Notes under the pieces: generated by a model
What the model saw: only the letters and a program-made list of their open reading frames with translations
Told to the model about the DNA's origin: nothing
The model's database searches: none
Part shown: piece by piece, positions 11,790-22,806 of the stretch
Layout: each line of letters opens with the position of its first letter
Position numbering within the stretch: position 1 is the first letter of the stretch
Translations under genes and position numbers: made by a program
Source of the DNA: Carettochelys insculpta
Taxonomy: Eukaryota; Chordata; Testudines; Carettochelyidae
Direction: 5' to 3'
Length of the DNA stretch: 64,000 nucleotides
Assembly: GCF_033958435.1 (NCBI RefSeq)
Contig: NC_134138.1
Coordinates: forward strand, 21,893,098 to 21,957,097

Positions 11790-12222
11790 CACCCACTGCT
11801 ACTTAACCCTTGTACTCCATGTGGAGCATAGGTCATCTGCAAGTCTCCTCCACTTGACTCTGTCTTGGGACAAAACCTCTAGCTGGCTGCAGGAGCACCC
11901 CAGTTGTTGTCCTTCAATCTCAGTGGACTTTTTCCACATTGTCTGAGGTCTTCCTCTTTTGTGTTTGCCTCGTGGGTTCCATGTGAGAGCTTGATGGACT
12001 ATGCTGGATGATGGTTTTCTGGAAGTGTGGCCTAGCCATCCCCACCTTCTTCTCTGGATTTCAGTGGCAATTGGTTTTTCTCCTGCTCTGTTCCAAAGCT
12101 CCTCATTTGTGATGGTCTTGCCACAGGTGTGAAGGATGTACCTCAGGCATCTGTTTATGGCTGTAGCTTGTGATTTGAAGACTTTTTAGTATGCTAGGTC
12201 TCGCATCCATACAAGAGCACAC
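11790..12222 (-). pseudogene. LINE ORF2 C-terminal remnant
   Basis: The minus-strand translation begins with LLYGCET (12222-12200 region). After a frame change it runs through AINRCLRYILH, NEELWNRAGEKPIATEI, RRRWGWLGHT, ALTWNPRGKHKRGRP and VKWRRLADDLCSTWS, ending near 11790. This series is the conserved C-terminal region, after the reverse transcriptase, of one group of non-LTR retrotransposon ORF2 proteins (LYGxET ... NEELWERT ... WxWIGHTLRK ... WNPxGKRKRGRP). The protein would have served in target-primed reverse transcription. The frame change and internal stops show the copy is dead. The clade is not CR1-like at this end; I leave it unassigned. Confidence 0.8.
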
Positions 12223-13794
12223 TCTTCACATTTATGTTAAAGATTCAGTTTCGTCTTCGTGGCTATTATTTGTGAACTCCATATGGGAAAGCAACACCTA
12301 CTTTGCATAAAATACTTGGCACTGCAAACACCTGATTTTTGATGATCCGGCTCTAGCTGCAAAATTCTGATCTGGCTCTGACTTGCTCCAAAGCCCAGAG
12401 GTGTGAGGAATCTTTTGCTTTGGCTTAGCTCATTCATCACTTTGACGCAGAAGGTGTGGTCCACAAAGTTCAACATTCTCATACATCCAGAGTGCATGGC
12501 TTGAATCATGGAATCGTGGCATTCTGAGTTATGTCATGTCTGGTAAGCACACTTGCCCATTTAAATATTAGCATAGCCATGCACCACTGGGTAGCACTCT
12601 GTGTGCTTTGCCAGTATGTAGGATTTGTACTATCACTGAGAGGCTTGTGAAGTTTTGTGAAGATATGGTCATTTCTTAGAAGAATCCTGAAGGTTTGAGC
12701 TGTGCCACTAGATCAGTCGAAGAACTACATGTCCACTCCACATCCTCTTCTGTACAGAAAATATTTGATGCATAGCTTTTTGTTCACAAGCATCTTTTAA
12801 ATCTCCTGTCACAGAGATTTGATCCTAAATCCTCCAGTTGCCCTGTTGACTTGGTACAATGGTTCTCATATGTCTTTTTTTAATCCCATCATGTAGGAAT
12901 TTGATTGCATCATTTCAGCACTTTTCTTTCATATTTACATGGTGTTCTTCTGCAATCTGTTTGGTTCCCAGCTCTGTTGGAAACTGTCTAGTTCTTTTGC
13001 TTTTCTCAAGAAACTCATGGAAGAATGTGTCTGAATTAAATAAAGATACTAACTGCAATGTATATCCCAACAGAAGAAACCGCACCTTTGGCTAACTCTG
13101 TGTTTCTCTCTGTATGTATTACAAATAATCGCTGCAGTCTTGCTTGGCTCAGAACAAAATGGACTTTGTTAGTTCAGCCTAGTGTGATCTGCCATATCAT
13201 ATTCATAGTGGCCAGCTGTTAAGTGATATAACTAGATATGCTCTTTGCCATTTTTAATGGCAGATACTTTAGGGGTTTTTCTCTCTTGCTTTCTCACACT
13301 GTAAGCGAAACATTTTCTGCAGCTAGTGTCATGTTTCTACAGCAGTGGAGATTATTAACAAAAATATACCATTACACAGTCTATTTCTAAAATTCTGTGA
13401 GACTGTGTGGGAACAAACCAAGACAAAGTCAGACTAATATTACAACCTGAGATCTAAAATTTTTATCACACATTCAGCTATATTGTTTGTCCTAATGCAC
13501 ATTTGATACTCAGAGCTACATTGTGCATAGGTAGAGGGATAAAAACTTTTCACCAAAAATGTGTTTTCTGAGAAAAGGTTCAGCTTGTATCAAAAAACAA
13601 CAACAAAAAAAGCCCAAAACCTGAATTCAAAAATTTTCAGCTCACAACTTTTCATTAGTTTGACAAAAGGTCAATTTTTTTTTGTTTTGTTGACATTTTT
13701 ACACAAAAGAAAAACCCATTTTCTGACTATACTAGTGCCAATCCTGGTTGGGGCTACTACGTATTACAGAAACAACTAATCATGGCCATTTACA
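12223..13794. other. No feature recognised
   Basis: The stretch just right of the LINE remnant (12240-12560) may be more of the same old element, but its minus-strand frames show no motif I can name. The rest is AT-rich and unique-looking. Confidence 0.4.
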
Positions 13795-14144
13795 TCGTTT
13801 CTGTGGGTAGCAGGTTTAAAACTAATAAAAGAAAGTTCTTCTTCACTCAGCGCATAGTTAGCCTGTGGAACTCCTTGGCAGAGGGGGCTGTGAAGGCTAG
13901 GACTATAACAGAATTTAAGAAAGAGCTAGATAAATTCATGGAGGTTAGGTCCATAAAAGGCTATTAGCCAAGGGTAGGAATGGTGTCCCTGGTCTCTGAT
14001 TGTCAGAGGCTGGAGATGGACGGCAGGAGACAAGCCGCTTGATCATTGTCTTCGATCCACCCCCTCTGGGGCACCTGGCACTGGCCACTGTTGGCAGACT
14101 GGCTACTGGGCTGGATGGACAGTATGGCTGTTCTTATGTTCTTT
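13795..14144 (+). mobile_element. CR1 LINE C-terminus plus 3' tail
   Basis: Residues FKTNKRKFFFTQRIVSLWNS (frame ending at 13967) followed by a FKKELDKFME segment match the end of CR1 ORF2, where FFxxRxVxLWNSLP...FKxxLDxF is typical. After the stop comes the CR1 tail (CTCTGGGGCACCTGGCACTG, GACTGGCTACTGGGCTGGAT), ending ATGGCTGTTCTTATGTTCTT. That end is the reverse complement of the start of the minus-strand copy at 2441. The copy is 5'-truncated. Confidence 0.85.
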
Positions 14145-17100
14145 GGTTTTCTCTATGGTCCCTAGCAAGGTTGTCCACTGTGTCACTTACCTCTGTGGAT
14201 GCAGTCTCAATACTCAGTGAGATGCAAATGACGTAAGTGGAGATGATCTCATCTGAGAATGTCATGGGGTTGTAAATTAAAGTCTGCAGGTGGTTCGGCA
14301 GAGGAGTAGGAAGCTCAGTGTCATGTTATTGACTTTTGCTATCTAATTGGTCTCAGGTATGATCTTCATCAATTTAATGAGGCACTTAGCACTCTGTTCT
14401 TCTTTTTTTAGACCTAATTCCTGATCACTGGTAGGCCAAATTTGGAAGCAGCCAGGAGCACTTTCATTAAGACAAGGTTAAGTTACTCCCTTGTCCTGCT
14501 TGTTGTATATCACCTTGCACTACCACCCACAAGTCTGCACTGGCTATGCAGGGCCTGGGTGTACAGATTTTCTATTTGGCTCAGCAAAAATGGACCAGTA
14601 CCTCATTGTACTAGGTAATTCCAGCTAATCTATCTTGCCTTTTCCTTCCTGTGGTTCTTTATGCCTGTGGCTTCACAGTTCATTAGACACAATATCAGCT
14701 CAGTTTGAGACTCTGGGAACAATGATTTACATGTTCAGATGAGTTCTTAAATTCTTCTCTTGGATCTCTGATGAAGTCCAGAGCAGAGATGTCTTTGGCC
14801 ATGCCAACATTTTATAGTCACGTTGGATTGAAGAACACACCACACACTTTCTTAATTTTTTTTAATTGAGGAATTAAGCAGACCATTGGAGAGCTAGAAT
14901 CTGGTCTCTTCTCCTCACTGGTTAAGGATGAGTGGAAAATTGGTACTTCCAGTTTGACTTCTCTCATTTTGTGTCATCACATCATGGCACGGCAGGATGT
15001 ATTGCATTACATGTCGTCAAACAGTCATGGAATGTGACATGATACATTATCTGACATGTTATCTAACATTCTGTCATAAAGTGAAGCATTCAAAGATCAA
15101 AGGGGATCAAAAATCAAACTTGTCTGATTCCATTTTATCACTCAATCCAAAGTGAGGCAAGTGTCTTAATTATTTGCATGGGGGAACTACTGGCATTATG
15201 ACTGGGTGACAATTTACACCTACTTTGCACAGAAGCGAATGGCTGCAAAAGAGGCATCATAGTGAAGAATTAGTCTCTGAAGGGTGATAACACATGAAGA
15301 ATAGCAATAGAGCAGATGGGTGCCTATCTGACTGATCCCCAATGTATGTCATCACTCAGTAAAATTCAGTGTAGGAATCCACTGAGTCTACAAAGAAGGG
15401 TTATAAAACAAACCAAAAATCTCAACAGTTTGAACTAGGAGATAATTTCAGTTGCACTAAGTTAATAGAAAGAATCCTATTGTCTTTAATAGGCTATGGT
15501 TCAGCCCCTGAGGTAAGAGTAGGATTCAGGTGATGTAATGTTATTGTGTATGTGAGATCTGACAGAGTAATGTAACAACTTGTTAACCCTTTGATGAATT
15601 AGCAACAGATATGGCCTGTTGTTTGCTTTTCCTGACTGAATGTTTTTGTTCACATGTCTGTTTCCTGGACTGCCACATTTGGGCCCCAAACTGAGGTGTA
15701 ACTGGGGAAACAAATGAGTTCTGGCACGGAATGAAATTCGTTCTGGGTGCAAACAAATTTGGTTAGAGGCTGTACTTTAAAAAGCATAAGTTATCAAATA
15801 GCAGAAAAAATATCATCTGACTTAGGGGACCAGTCACACAACTTGCTGAACCAATTCCAGATGAATTGATGGAATTCTTGATACAAACAGCTTGAGAAAT
15901 ATCTATTGGTGGGATAATTTTTCAACCAAAATATTCAGAAATCTGGAGAATTTATGCAAATATTTTTATGCCTTAACTTGTCAGGACAGGGTTTGTGAGT
16001 AGCTTACATCATTGCTCTCCTACAACAGGCAGGATTACCGCTGCCAGCAGCTATTGCTCTGAATTGACTCCTGTGTCACTCCAGTATTGTGACAACTTAG
16101 AATGATTTTTGCAGCACTGAATGAAAGAGCTTGTGCAGCATTCTGTCAAGTTGGTTTCAGAGTAGCACCGTGGCTGTGTATTAAGCTTTCAATGTCCAAA
16201 ACCCATGGTCTTTGTGAACATGTCACTGTTTCTGAAGCCCATCCTCAGGCCAGCATATAGTTAGTTTGAGTTTTGAGGAAAAGTTCAGATCAGTCTTTCA
16301 ATGATGCCAACTGACTACACAGCCTGAATCAGCACATATCTGAAGGGAAAGGGTATTCATTAAACATCTGCTGCAGCAGCTTTGCTTTTGTGGCAGGAAA
16401 CTGTGCCCCCATCATTTGGCTGCAGCTCTCCTTAGCCGTGTCAGAAGTTTGTGTAGTGGGATTATGTGGCAGCTCCTGGTGATGGAGAAACCATGGCATG
16501 TTTCTGAGACATGGGATGGTAAGGAGTTGCTGAGTACAATGGTGGAATCAGCAGCAAGAACAGGGGCAGAGATTTGGCTTTTGTTCCTCAGGATAATATC
16601 GTCAAAGTGTTGTACCTCCTGTCTTGGATCCAGGGAGGATATAAAATGAAGACAGGGAAAGGTCCTTGGGTAGGTTCAGAGTGTTGGAGAAAAGAGCTAT
16701 ATGCATTTCCCCACCCTGCAAAAGCACAGCTAAGGTACCTTGGGAGTTGAGATCTGTCAACAGTAGATGTTTGCACCCAGATGAGTGATTGATGTGTTTG
16801 AAGCTTGGTGTACAGAGCACTCAGAAGACATGCCTCGAATTCCCAGAGACCTATGCACACATGCTAGTGAGGAAAAAAAATGCACTTTCGGAACAATTCA
16901 CTCTAGCTAAAGACTGAACTGTCATTGTAAAGTGGGACAGAGAACAAACTCTGTCTAGAGTATTCTCTGGTGTGAAATGCTCTGCCAGTCCCCCTGTTCC
17001 TACCACACAACTTTGTACAACATGTCAGATTTGCCGAACTGTGGGTTTTTGTACATTTGGAAACAAGAGCCTCTCTTCTGCCAAAACTCAACTTTGGTGA

Positions 17101-17403
17101 AGGGGGCCCTAACAGCCGCCCCTCTTACCTCAGCCACACAGCTTCTCTTGGGCCTGATCCAGAACCAATAGAAGACCCTTACTGACTTCAATGGCTTATG
17201 ATCAGGGACAGGAAGACATGTCCCTCAACCTTTAAGAAAAAAGTGCTAACAGCTGTGCATGGATCCAGCATGAGCATCTTGGCTGCATTCTTGTAGCAGA
17301 CATGGCTGACGGTAGGCTCAAAATCTGTTGGGGGGGGAAGTGCAAAGAATTATTTTGAAGACTCTCCCCCAAATACAAAAACTGATTCCATGCACAGAGG
17401 TAT
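14145..17403. other. Unique-looking sequence
   Basis: I found no coding exon or clear repeat. At 16150-16180 the phrase TTTCAGAGTAGCACCGTGGC resembles the head of a repeat common in turtles, but the match ends quickly. Frames are under 100 codons. Confidence 0.45.
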
Positions 17404-17411
17404 GATCAGAG

Positions 17412-18390
17412 TGGTTCCCACACTTTTCGGCATCATGCCCACTTTTTGATTTTTGAGAAACCCTCATGCTTCCCCACCTCTTCTTTATCATCATCCATCC
17501 CGCCTTTTAACCAAAAATTCAATTGGTAATTTAAAAGAAACACAAAACTTGATATAAAAAATGTTATTTCAAATTAAAAATAAGCACAGATAGTTTTTCT
17601 TGGCCTCTTGTGGGTTCCTGATGCAACCCCATCTGGCCAGCTGCCTCCCTTTGCCAGCCGCCAGAGTTGCCCATGCCAGTTGCCTGCCCGCCTGAGACCT
17701 GAGCTGCCAGAGCTTCCCACCTGAGCCCTGTGCTGCTGGCACCAGATGCCCACCCCAGCTGTGGGCCAGCTGCCCAAGCCACCCGCCCAAGCTCCATGCT
17801 GCCAGGGCCAGCCGCCCACCTGCCAGCCCGAGCCTCCCAAGCCCCATGTTGCCGGGGCCAGCTGCCCGAGCCCTGCACTGCTGGAGCCAGCCGCATGCTG
17901 GCCAGTCCGAGCTGCCCGCGCCGCCCAAGCCCCACACTGCTAGGGCCAGCTGCCCACCTGCCAGCCCAAGACAACTGAGCCCTGTGATACTGTGGCCAGC
18001 TGCTCAAGCTTCACGAATCCTACAAGTTGGCTGGTCGGCTGAGCCCTGCAAGCCCTGCAAGCCGCCTGCCCGAGCCCCTCCCTTCCCACAAAACCAAGCA
18101 CCACAAGCTCCTGCTCTTACCCTATCCGTATCCCCCTCACTGGATCCAGGCAGCCCCCCCGCCTTATAACCCCATCCTCCTCCTCCTCCCCCCCCCCCCC
18201 CGACCCACACTCACTTACCTTTGCAAGTGAGTCTTCACTGGCTGCCTGCTTTTTATAGTGGCTGCACTGGGTTACCCATGTAAAATGGCAGGGGCTGAGA
18301 GCCGGAAGCAAAGGCCGGCTCTTTCTTCAGGTGGGAGGAATGATGTCCCCCCAGCCCAGGGAAGCATGCCCCCCAGTTTGGGAAACCATG
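17412..18390. mobile_element. Nonautonomous hAT-like element, copy 1
   Basis: This 979-bp insertion is flanked by a perfect 8-bp duplication GATCAGAG (17404-17411 and 18391-18398), the hallmark of hAT elements. The ends TGGTTCCCACACTTTT and AGTTTGGGAAACCATG are inverted repeats of each other. The middle (17640-18180) is a GC-rich array of degenerate CCAGCTGCCC and CCCGAGCC units. The array gives overlapping proline/alanine/glycine-rich frames of up to 147 codons that I regard as non-coding. The copy at 30710-31473 shares both ends and the array type. Confidence 0.9.
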
Positions 18391-18398
18391 GATCAGAG

Positions 18399-20062
18399 CG
18401 TATGTAAGGAAATGTCATTTCCCAGCCCCAGCCCCGCCCCGCCAGGTCATCTCATGTCCTTTAGCCTCCAACTTTAAGCCAATAGGTGAGGAACTATTTC
18501 TATCCTTGGTCCTGTATTTCTATTGACCTCCAAGCTACTCAGCAGCCACTTGACCAGGAGGGTCTCTGTATGCTAAATGAGCTCTCTGTGTTTGTTTCTT
18601 TGTGTTAACAACATCAGTGAAAACCACAAAGCAGAGCAAGTGCAAAGACAAAGACTCTCATTTGACAACGTCATCTGGAAAATGATACAGGCCCAATTGC
18701 TGAGATGTGCTGAGCACCAGTTGTGCATTCGCCATTTGACTGACTTAAAAGGGAGTTGTCTAAGGCTCAGCACCTTTTAGGATTGTCCCAGTATGGTCAT
18801 ATTATGATATGCATTTCTATATGAAAATATGGCAAATTCACCATGTGTGTATTACACCTTACTGTGAAATGCCATTAAACATAGACACAGCAAACTTGTG
18901 TCCTTTGTCACCCTTCCCTACCCTGTGTTGACCATAGTAGTATTTCACAGGGTAAGAAAGAGCAGAGAGTGACTTACTTCATTTGCATTAATGCAGCAAT
19001 AAAAACAAAAACAAAAACCAAAAAACCCAAAACCAAAAAAAACCCCTAGAAACAAAAAAACAGACCCGCTGCCCTGAAGCTAAAAATTAATAAACCTGAA
19101 CAGAGAATGATACAACCACTCCTGTAGTCTAAGATATACATGTGGAATTACCAGGCTGTACCTGACACAAACCATTACATCCCCATAATCTGGGATGCTA
19201 GAATGAACAGGATCTGCTTTTAAAGAAGAGTAAAATAAATAACATGAGTTGGTGTTGAGGGATAGATTGTATCTGATTTAAAGACGAGACAGACTCTTAA
19301 GAGAGAGTTGCTCTCCAGAAGATACCCAAATTTTAAAATTAATTATGGCTGAACACAAGCAGTTCATGTACATCTTTTTTTATTTCCTAATAGAGGTTGG
19401 GTCATTAGGCACTCAATAGTCTGTTACTATTACAGTAGCCCAGTGCTATCTGAGCAAGGATTTTTTTCATAGCTAGTTTATCATATTGTTCTCCCATCTT
19501 GGCTCAACTCTCTGTCTGAGGGCTTTGGAGCTGTACTGTTGCTATAATGCTATCCCATTAATTCCAAGTGTGCAGTAAAATTCTTTACCCCCCCCTCCTT
19601 CTTGCAACCTAATGCTACCTCGAGCTCTTTGATTCCAGCTGCATTCTTACTGGATTAAGGGGTTTCTGGTTCCTGGAAGGAATAAAGTGTGGCTCTTTGA
19701 ATCACAGCAGTAGGAAGGCTCTTGGTAAACCCTTTAATGGGATTTTTTATGAGTTATATTTTTACCTCATTTAGCTTTTATTTCACCATGGCTTTGACAT
19801 CAATCTGTGCACCTGAAGGAAATGAGAACATTATGGGTGTGCAAGGGGGGATCTTTGCATTAAAAGGCAATATGGAAATAGAGTTCAAGCAATGGTTGTT
19901 ATAACAGAAAATAAGTTCCTAACACAATTTTCCATTGGTGTGAATGTAAATACTCTCACGGACTTCAGTGAGCTTTGGATAAACTCTAAGGAAACTGTTG
20001 CATGAAAATTTTTCATTGAGAGGACACAAGAACTATGCATTGTGTTCTGCATTTTCTTAATC
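18399..20062. other. No gene seen; A-rich tract
   Basis: An A-rich, C-interrupted tract lies at about 19005-19065. Frames are short. I see no repeat family with confidence. Confidence 0.45.
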
Positions 20063-20215
20063 CAGGTTTAACCTCTCTACTCTGGCATTCTCTCGTCCTC
20101 CAACATCCATAGTCCAGCATGATTTTAGTTAGTTGGACGTCCGCTTATCCTGGGTGTGGCCAAGTTTCCTGTGGTCCCATAAAGTTTATTTACAGCCACC
20201 AGTCCTAGCTGTCAG

Positions 20216-21302
20216 AGTATGTCTACACAGCAGCATTATTTCAAAACAAGCTACACAAAAAATGCATTTTAAAATAGCACTTAGCTATTTCAAAATAGAG
20301 TATCTGCACACATACACCCTATTTTGAAATAGCTTGGAGGTATGGCTACGTCTACACGTGCACCCAACTTCGAAATAGCTTATTTCGATGTTGCGACATC
20401 GAAATAGGCTATTTCGATGAATAACGTCTACACGTCCTCCAGGGCTGGCAACGTCGATGTTCAACTTCGACGTTGCTCAGCCCAACATCGAAATAGGCAC
20501 AGCGAGGGAACGTCTACACGGCAAAGTAGCACACATCGAAATAAGGGAGCCAGGCACAGCTGCAGACAGGGTCACGGGGCGGACTCAACAGCAAGTCGCT
20601 CCCTTAAAGGGCCCCTCCCAGACACACTTTCATTAAACAGTGCAAGATACACAGAGCCAACAACTAGTTGCAGACCCTGTATATGCAGCACGGACCCCCA
20701 GCTGCAGCAGCAGCAGCCAGAAGCCCTGGGCTAAGGGCTGCTGCCCATGGTGACCACAGAGCCCCGCAAGGGCTGGAGAGAGAGTATCTCTCAACCCCCC
20801 AGCTGATGGCCGCCATGGAGGACCCCGCTATTTCGATGTTGCGGGACGCGGATCGTCTACACGTCCCTACTTCGATGTTGAACGTCGAAGTAGGGCACTA
20901 TTCCCATCCCCTCATGGGGTTAGCGACTTCGACGTCTCGCCGCCTAACGTCGATTTCAACTTCGAAATAGCGCCCAACACGTGTAGACGTGACGGGCGCT
21001 ATGTCGAAGTTACTGCCGCTACTTCGAAGTAGCGTGCACGTGTAGACGCAGCCACTATGAATTGGATGTGCTATGGCTTATTTCAAAATAGTCTCTATTG
21101 CCTGTCCTAACAACACCTATTTCAACATAGCTATTTAGAAATAGGTGCTATTCCTTGTAGAAAGAGGTTTACTGATTTTGAAATAAACCGCCTGCTATTT
21201 CAAAATTATTTAAAAATAGCAGTTGTGTTGTGTAGGCACTAGGATAGTTATTTCAGAATAACAGCTGTTATTTCAAAATAGTTTTGCATGTAGACCTACC
21301 AT
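20216..21302. mobile_element. Old CpG-decayed MITE (middle layer of nest)
   Basis: The ends TATGTCTACACAGCAG and TTTTGCATGTAGACCTACC belong to the TGTCTACACT group. The body repeats TTTCAAAATAG and TTTTGAAATAG. These look like CpG-decayed forms of the TTCGAAATAG motif in the younger inner element. The outer element has CAG on both sides (20213-20215 and 21303-21305); removing one CAG restores its sequence as seen in the copy at 43027. The MITE is itself split by the element at 20344-21053. Confidence 0.85.
20344..21053 (-). mobile_element. Harbinger-type deletion derivative (inner layer of nest)
   Basis: The ends GGCTACGTCTACACGTGCAC and GTGCACGTGTAGACGCAGCC form a strong terminal inverted repeat. 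The left 350 bp match the reverse complement of the right end of the element at 40377-42856, and the right 300 bp match the reverse complement of its left end. It is therefore the same family in opposite orientation with the gene-bearing middle deleted. It still carries a remnant of the transposase N-terminus: 20693-20731 reads DPQLQQQQPEALG, like the MMDPQQQQQPEV start at 42540, with ATG replaced by ACG. The probable 3-bp duplication is imperfect (GTA left, CTA right). Confidence 0.9.
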
Positions 21303-21507
21303 CAGTGTTCTGTGCTGTTATTCAGCTCTAATTTACCCCTAAATATCTTCCAAGAGCCCAGTAAGCAGTGAAATTGTTGTTAATGCTCCTAGACAATATT
21401 GACTTCCCATGGTTAAATAAACTCTCTAGTTTGACACCAGTCAGATCCCAAGGGTGCCAGACAAGAGAGGTTCAACCTCTAGATTCATTAATACATAACA
21501 ATATTTT

Positions 21508-21601
21508 TAAGGCAAAAGGGGATAATTATGATCTTTTGGTCTGACCTCTTGCATGACACCTGATATAGAATTTCACCAAGTAGCACCTGCATCATAGACT
21601 C
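21508..21601 (-). mobile_element. CR1 LINE 3' end fragment
   Basis: The antisense CR1 tail is visible as GGTCTGACCTCTTGCATGAC plus flanking GATAATTATGATC. It lies immediately left of another CR1 tail that is split off by the MITE at 21605. Confidence 0.65.
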
Positions 21602-21604
21602 TTA

Positions 21605-22018
21605 GGCTGTGTCTACACTGCCCTCCCCCCTTTCCAGAAGAAGCATGCTAACGAGCGCAGTGGAGGATGCAAATGAGATATGGATTAAAATATCTTGCAC
21701 CTCATTTGCATAGTCCTGTGAGATCTGGCTTCTAGAAGAGCTTCTTCCGGACTCCACAACAGGCATGTGGACACAGTTCCTGCAGAATGTTTGAAGAAGA
21801 AGGGTCTTCCGTAAGGGGGGGTTACTTCCGGATGATCCCCCTGGGAACTGCATCCACGTGCCTGTTTTGGAGTCCTGAAGAAGCTCTTCCAGATGCCAAA
21901 TCTCATGGGACTATGCAAATGAGGCACAAGATATTTTAATCTGTGCCTCATTTGCTTCTTCCTTTGTGCTCATTAGTATACCTCTTCCGGAAGAGCAGGG
22001 GCCAACGTAGATGCGGCT
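21605..22018. mobile_element. Palindromic MITE inserted in CR1 sequence
   Basis: The element begins GGCTGTGTCTACACTGCC and ends CAACGTAGATGCGGCT. It is flanked by TTA on both sides (21602-21604 and 22019-22021), the classic PIF/Harbinger target duplication. The two halves are diverged inverted copies (TTTGCATAGTCC...GACTATGCAAATGAGG; AGAGCTTCTTCCGGACTCC...GGAGTCCTGAAGAAGCTCTT), so it can fold back. It is more diverged than the palindrome at 8524. Confidence 0.85.
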
Positions 22019-22021
22019 TTA

Positions 22022-22130
22022 GATTTTAAGGCCAGAAGGGACCCTCCTGATAATCTAATCTGACCTCCTGCATGTTGCAGACCATAGACTCTCACATACC
22101 TAATCACGCCTTTAGCAGGCCCATCACTCT
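22022..22130 (-). mobile_element. CR1 LINE 3' end fragment
   Basis: The antisense CR1 tail begins GATTTTAAGGCCAGAAGGGA and continues with TCTAATCTGACCTCCTGCAT. The sequence left of the MITE (CATCATAGACTC) fits the very start of the same tail. Confidence 0.75.
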
Positions 22131-22439
22131 TGGCTGAGTTACTGAAGTACTCAAATCTTCATATAAAGGTACAGAAAATCCACCATTTATTCTAATTTAA
22201 ACCAGCAAGTATTGATGTGGTTGATTGATCCACCCCATTTCCTCCAGTCTGACGTGGGGGAGTACCCCTGCCTCTTCCATACTGTTAAGTGTGCCCTACA
22301 TTATTTGTTACTAGATGTAGAATGTTGTATAGACTATATTAAGAGTGTTGTTAGAATGAGACCAACAAAGCATGCTGTGTAACTGACCTGTCCCCATCAT
22401 TATTTACCATTCTACCAATCTTTGCCATCCATGCTTATA

Positions 22440-22672
22440 TATTTTCTTCTAGATTGTCAATAAAGATATTGAATTGCATTGGGCCAGGAACAGTTTCTTG
22501 TGGGATCCCATTAGCAATACCTAGTTTTGGTGACTTTTCCCCTTTGCCAGTTACTTTTTTTAGATCTATCCATTAATGAGTTTTTTAATCCATTTAATGT
22601 GTACTGCACTGAATTTACATAGTGCTGCTTTTTAAATTAGAATGTCATATGGTGCTAGGTCATTAACGCATT
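22440..22672 (-). pseudogene. CR1-type reverse transcriptase fragment
   Basis: Minus-strand translation of 22512-22454 reads GIPQETVPGPMQFNIFID. This corresponds to the conserved reverse transcriptase block GVPQGSVLGPxLFNIFIND of CR1/L3-type LINEs, which lies just before the catalytic aspartate box. Upstream on the minus strand (to 22672) is matching palm-domain sequence with stops. The copy is dead and is a separate insertion from the 3' tails nearby. Confidence 0.85.
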
Positions 22673-22702
22673 GCTATGCTAATAGTAATCACAAAAAAAC
22701 AA

Positions 22703-22806
22703 CTGACACAAGGTGAGTGAGATAACGTCTTTTATTGGACCTACTTCAGCTGGTGAAACAGACAAGCTTTCAAGTTACACAGATGTCTTCTCCTTTCCCA
22801 GACCTA
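22703..22806. mobile_element. Interspersed repeat fragment, family unassigned
   Basis: Sequence around TCTTTTATTGGACCTACTTC and GAAACAGACAAGCTTTCAAG matches a repeat I recognise as widespread in turtle and other sauropsid genomes. Only about 100 bp are preserved, and I cannot give its class. Confidence 0.5.

Larger units (their letters stand above)
20063..21479. mobile_element. Tc1/mariner-like MITE, interrupted (outer layer of nest)
   Basis: The left part is 20063-20215, starting CAGGTTTAACCTCTCTACT. The right part is 21303-21479, ending AGAGAGGTTCAACCTC and followed by TA. Joined, the parts give about 327 bp, matching the uninterrupted relatives at 25368-25685, 37983-38302 and 43027-43352 in length and order. 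Those relatives are bounded by TA, pointing to a Tc1/mariner (Tigger-like) mechanism. The split marks where a younger MITE inserted. Confidence 0.85.

Noticed and set aside
16150..16190. TTTCAGAGTAGCACCGTGGC as a SINE head
   Set aside because: The match to the known repeat head ends after about 25 bases, too short to annotate.
17564..18230. Overlapping glycine/proline/alanine-rich frames of 60-147 codons on both strands
   Set aside because: They all lie in the GC-rich degenerate array of a hAT-like element. Several frames are open at once and none has a domain.
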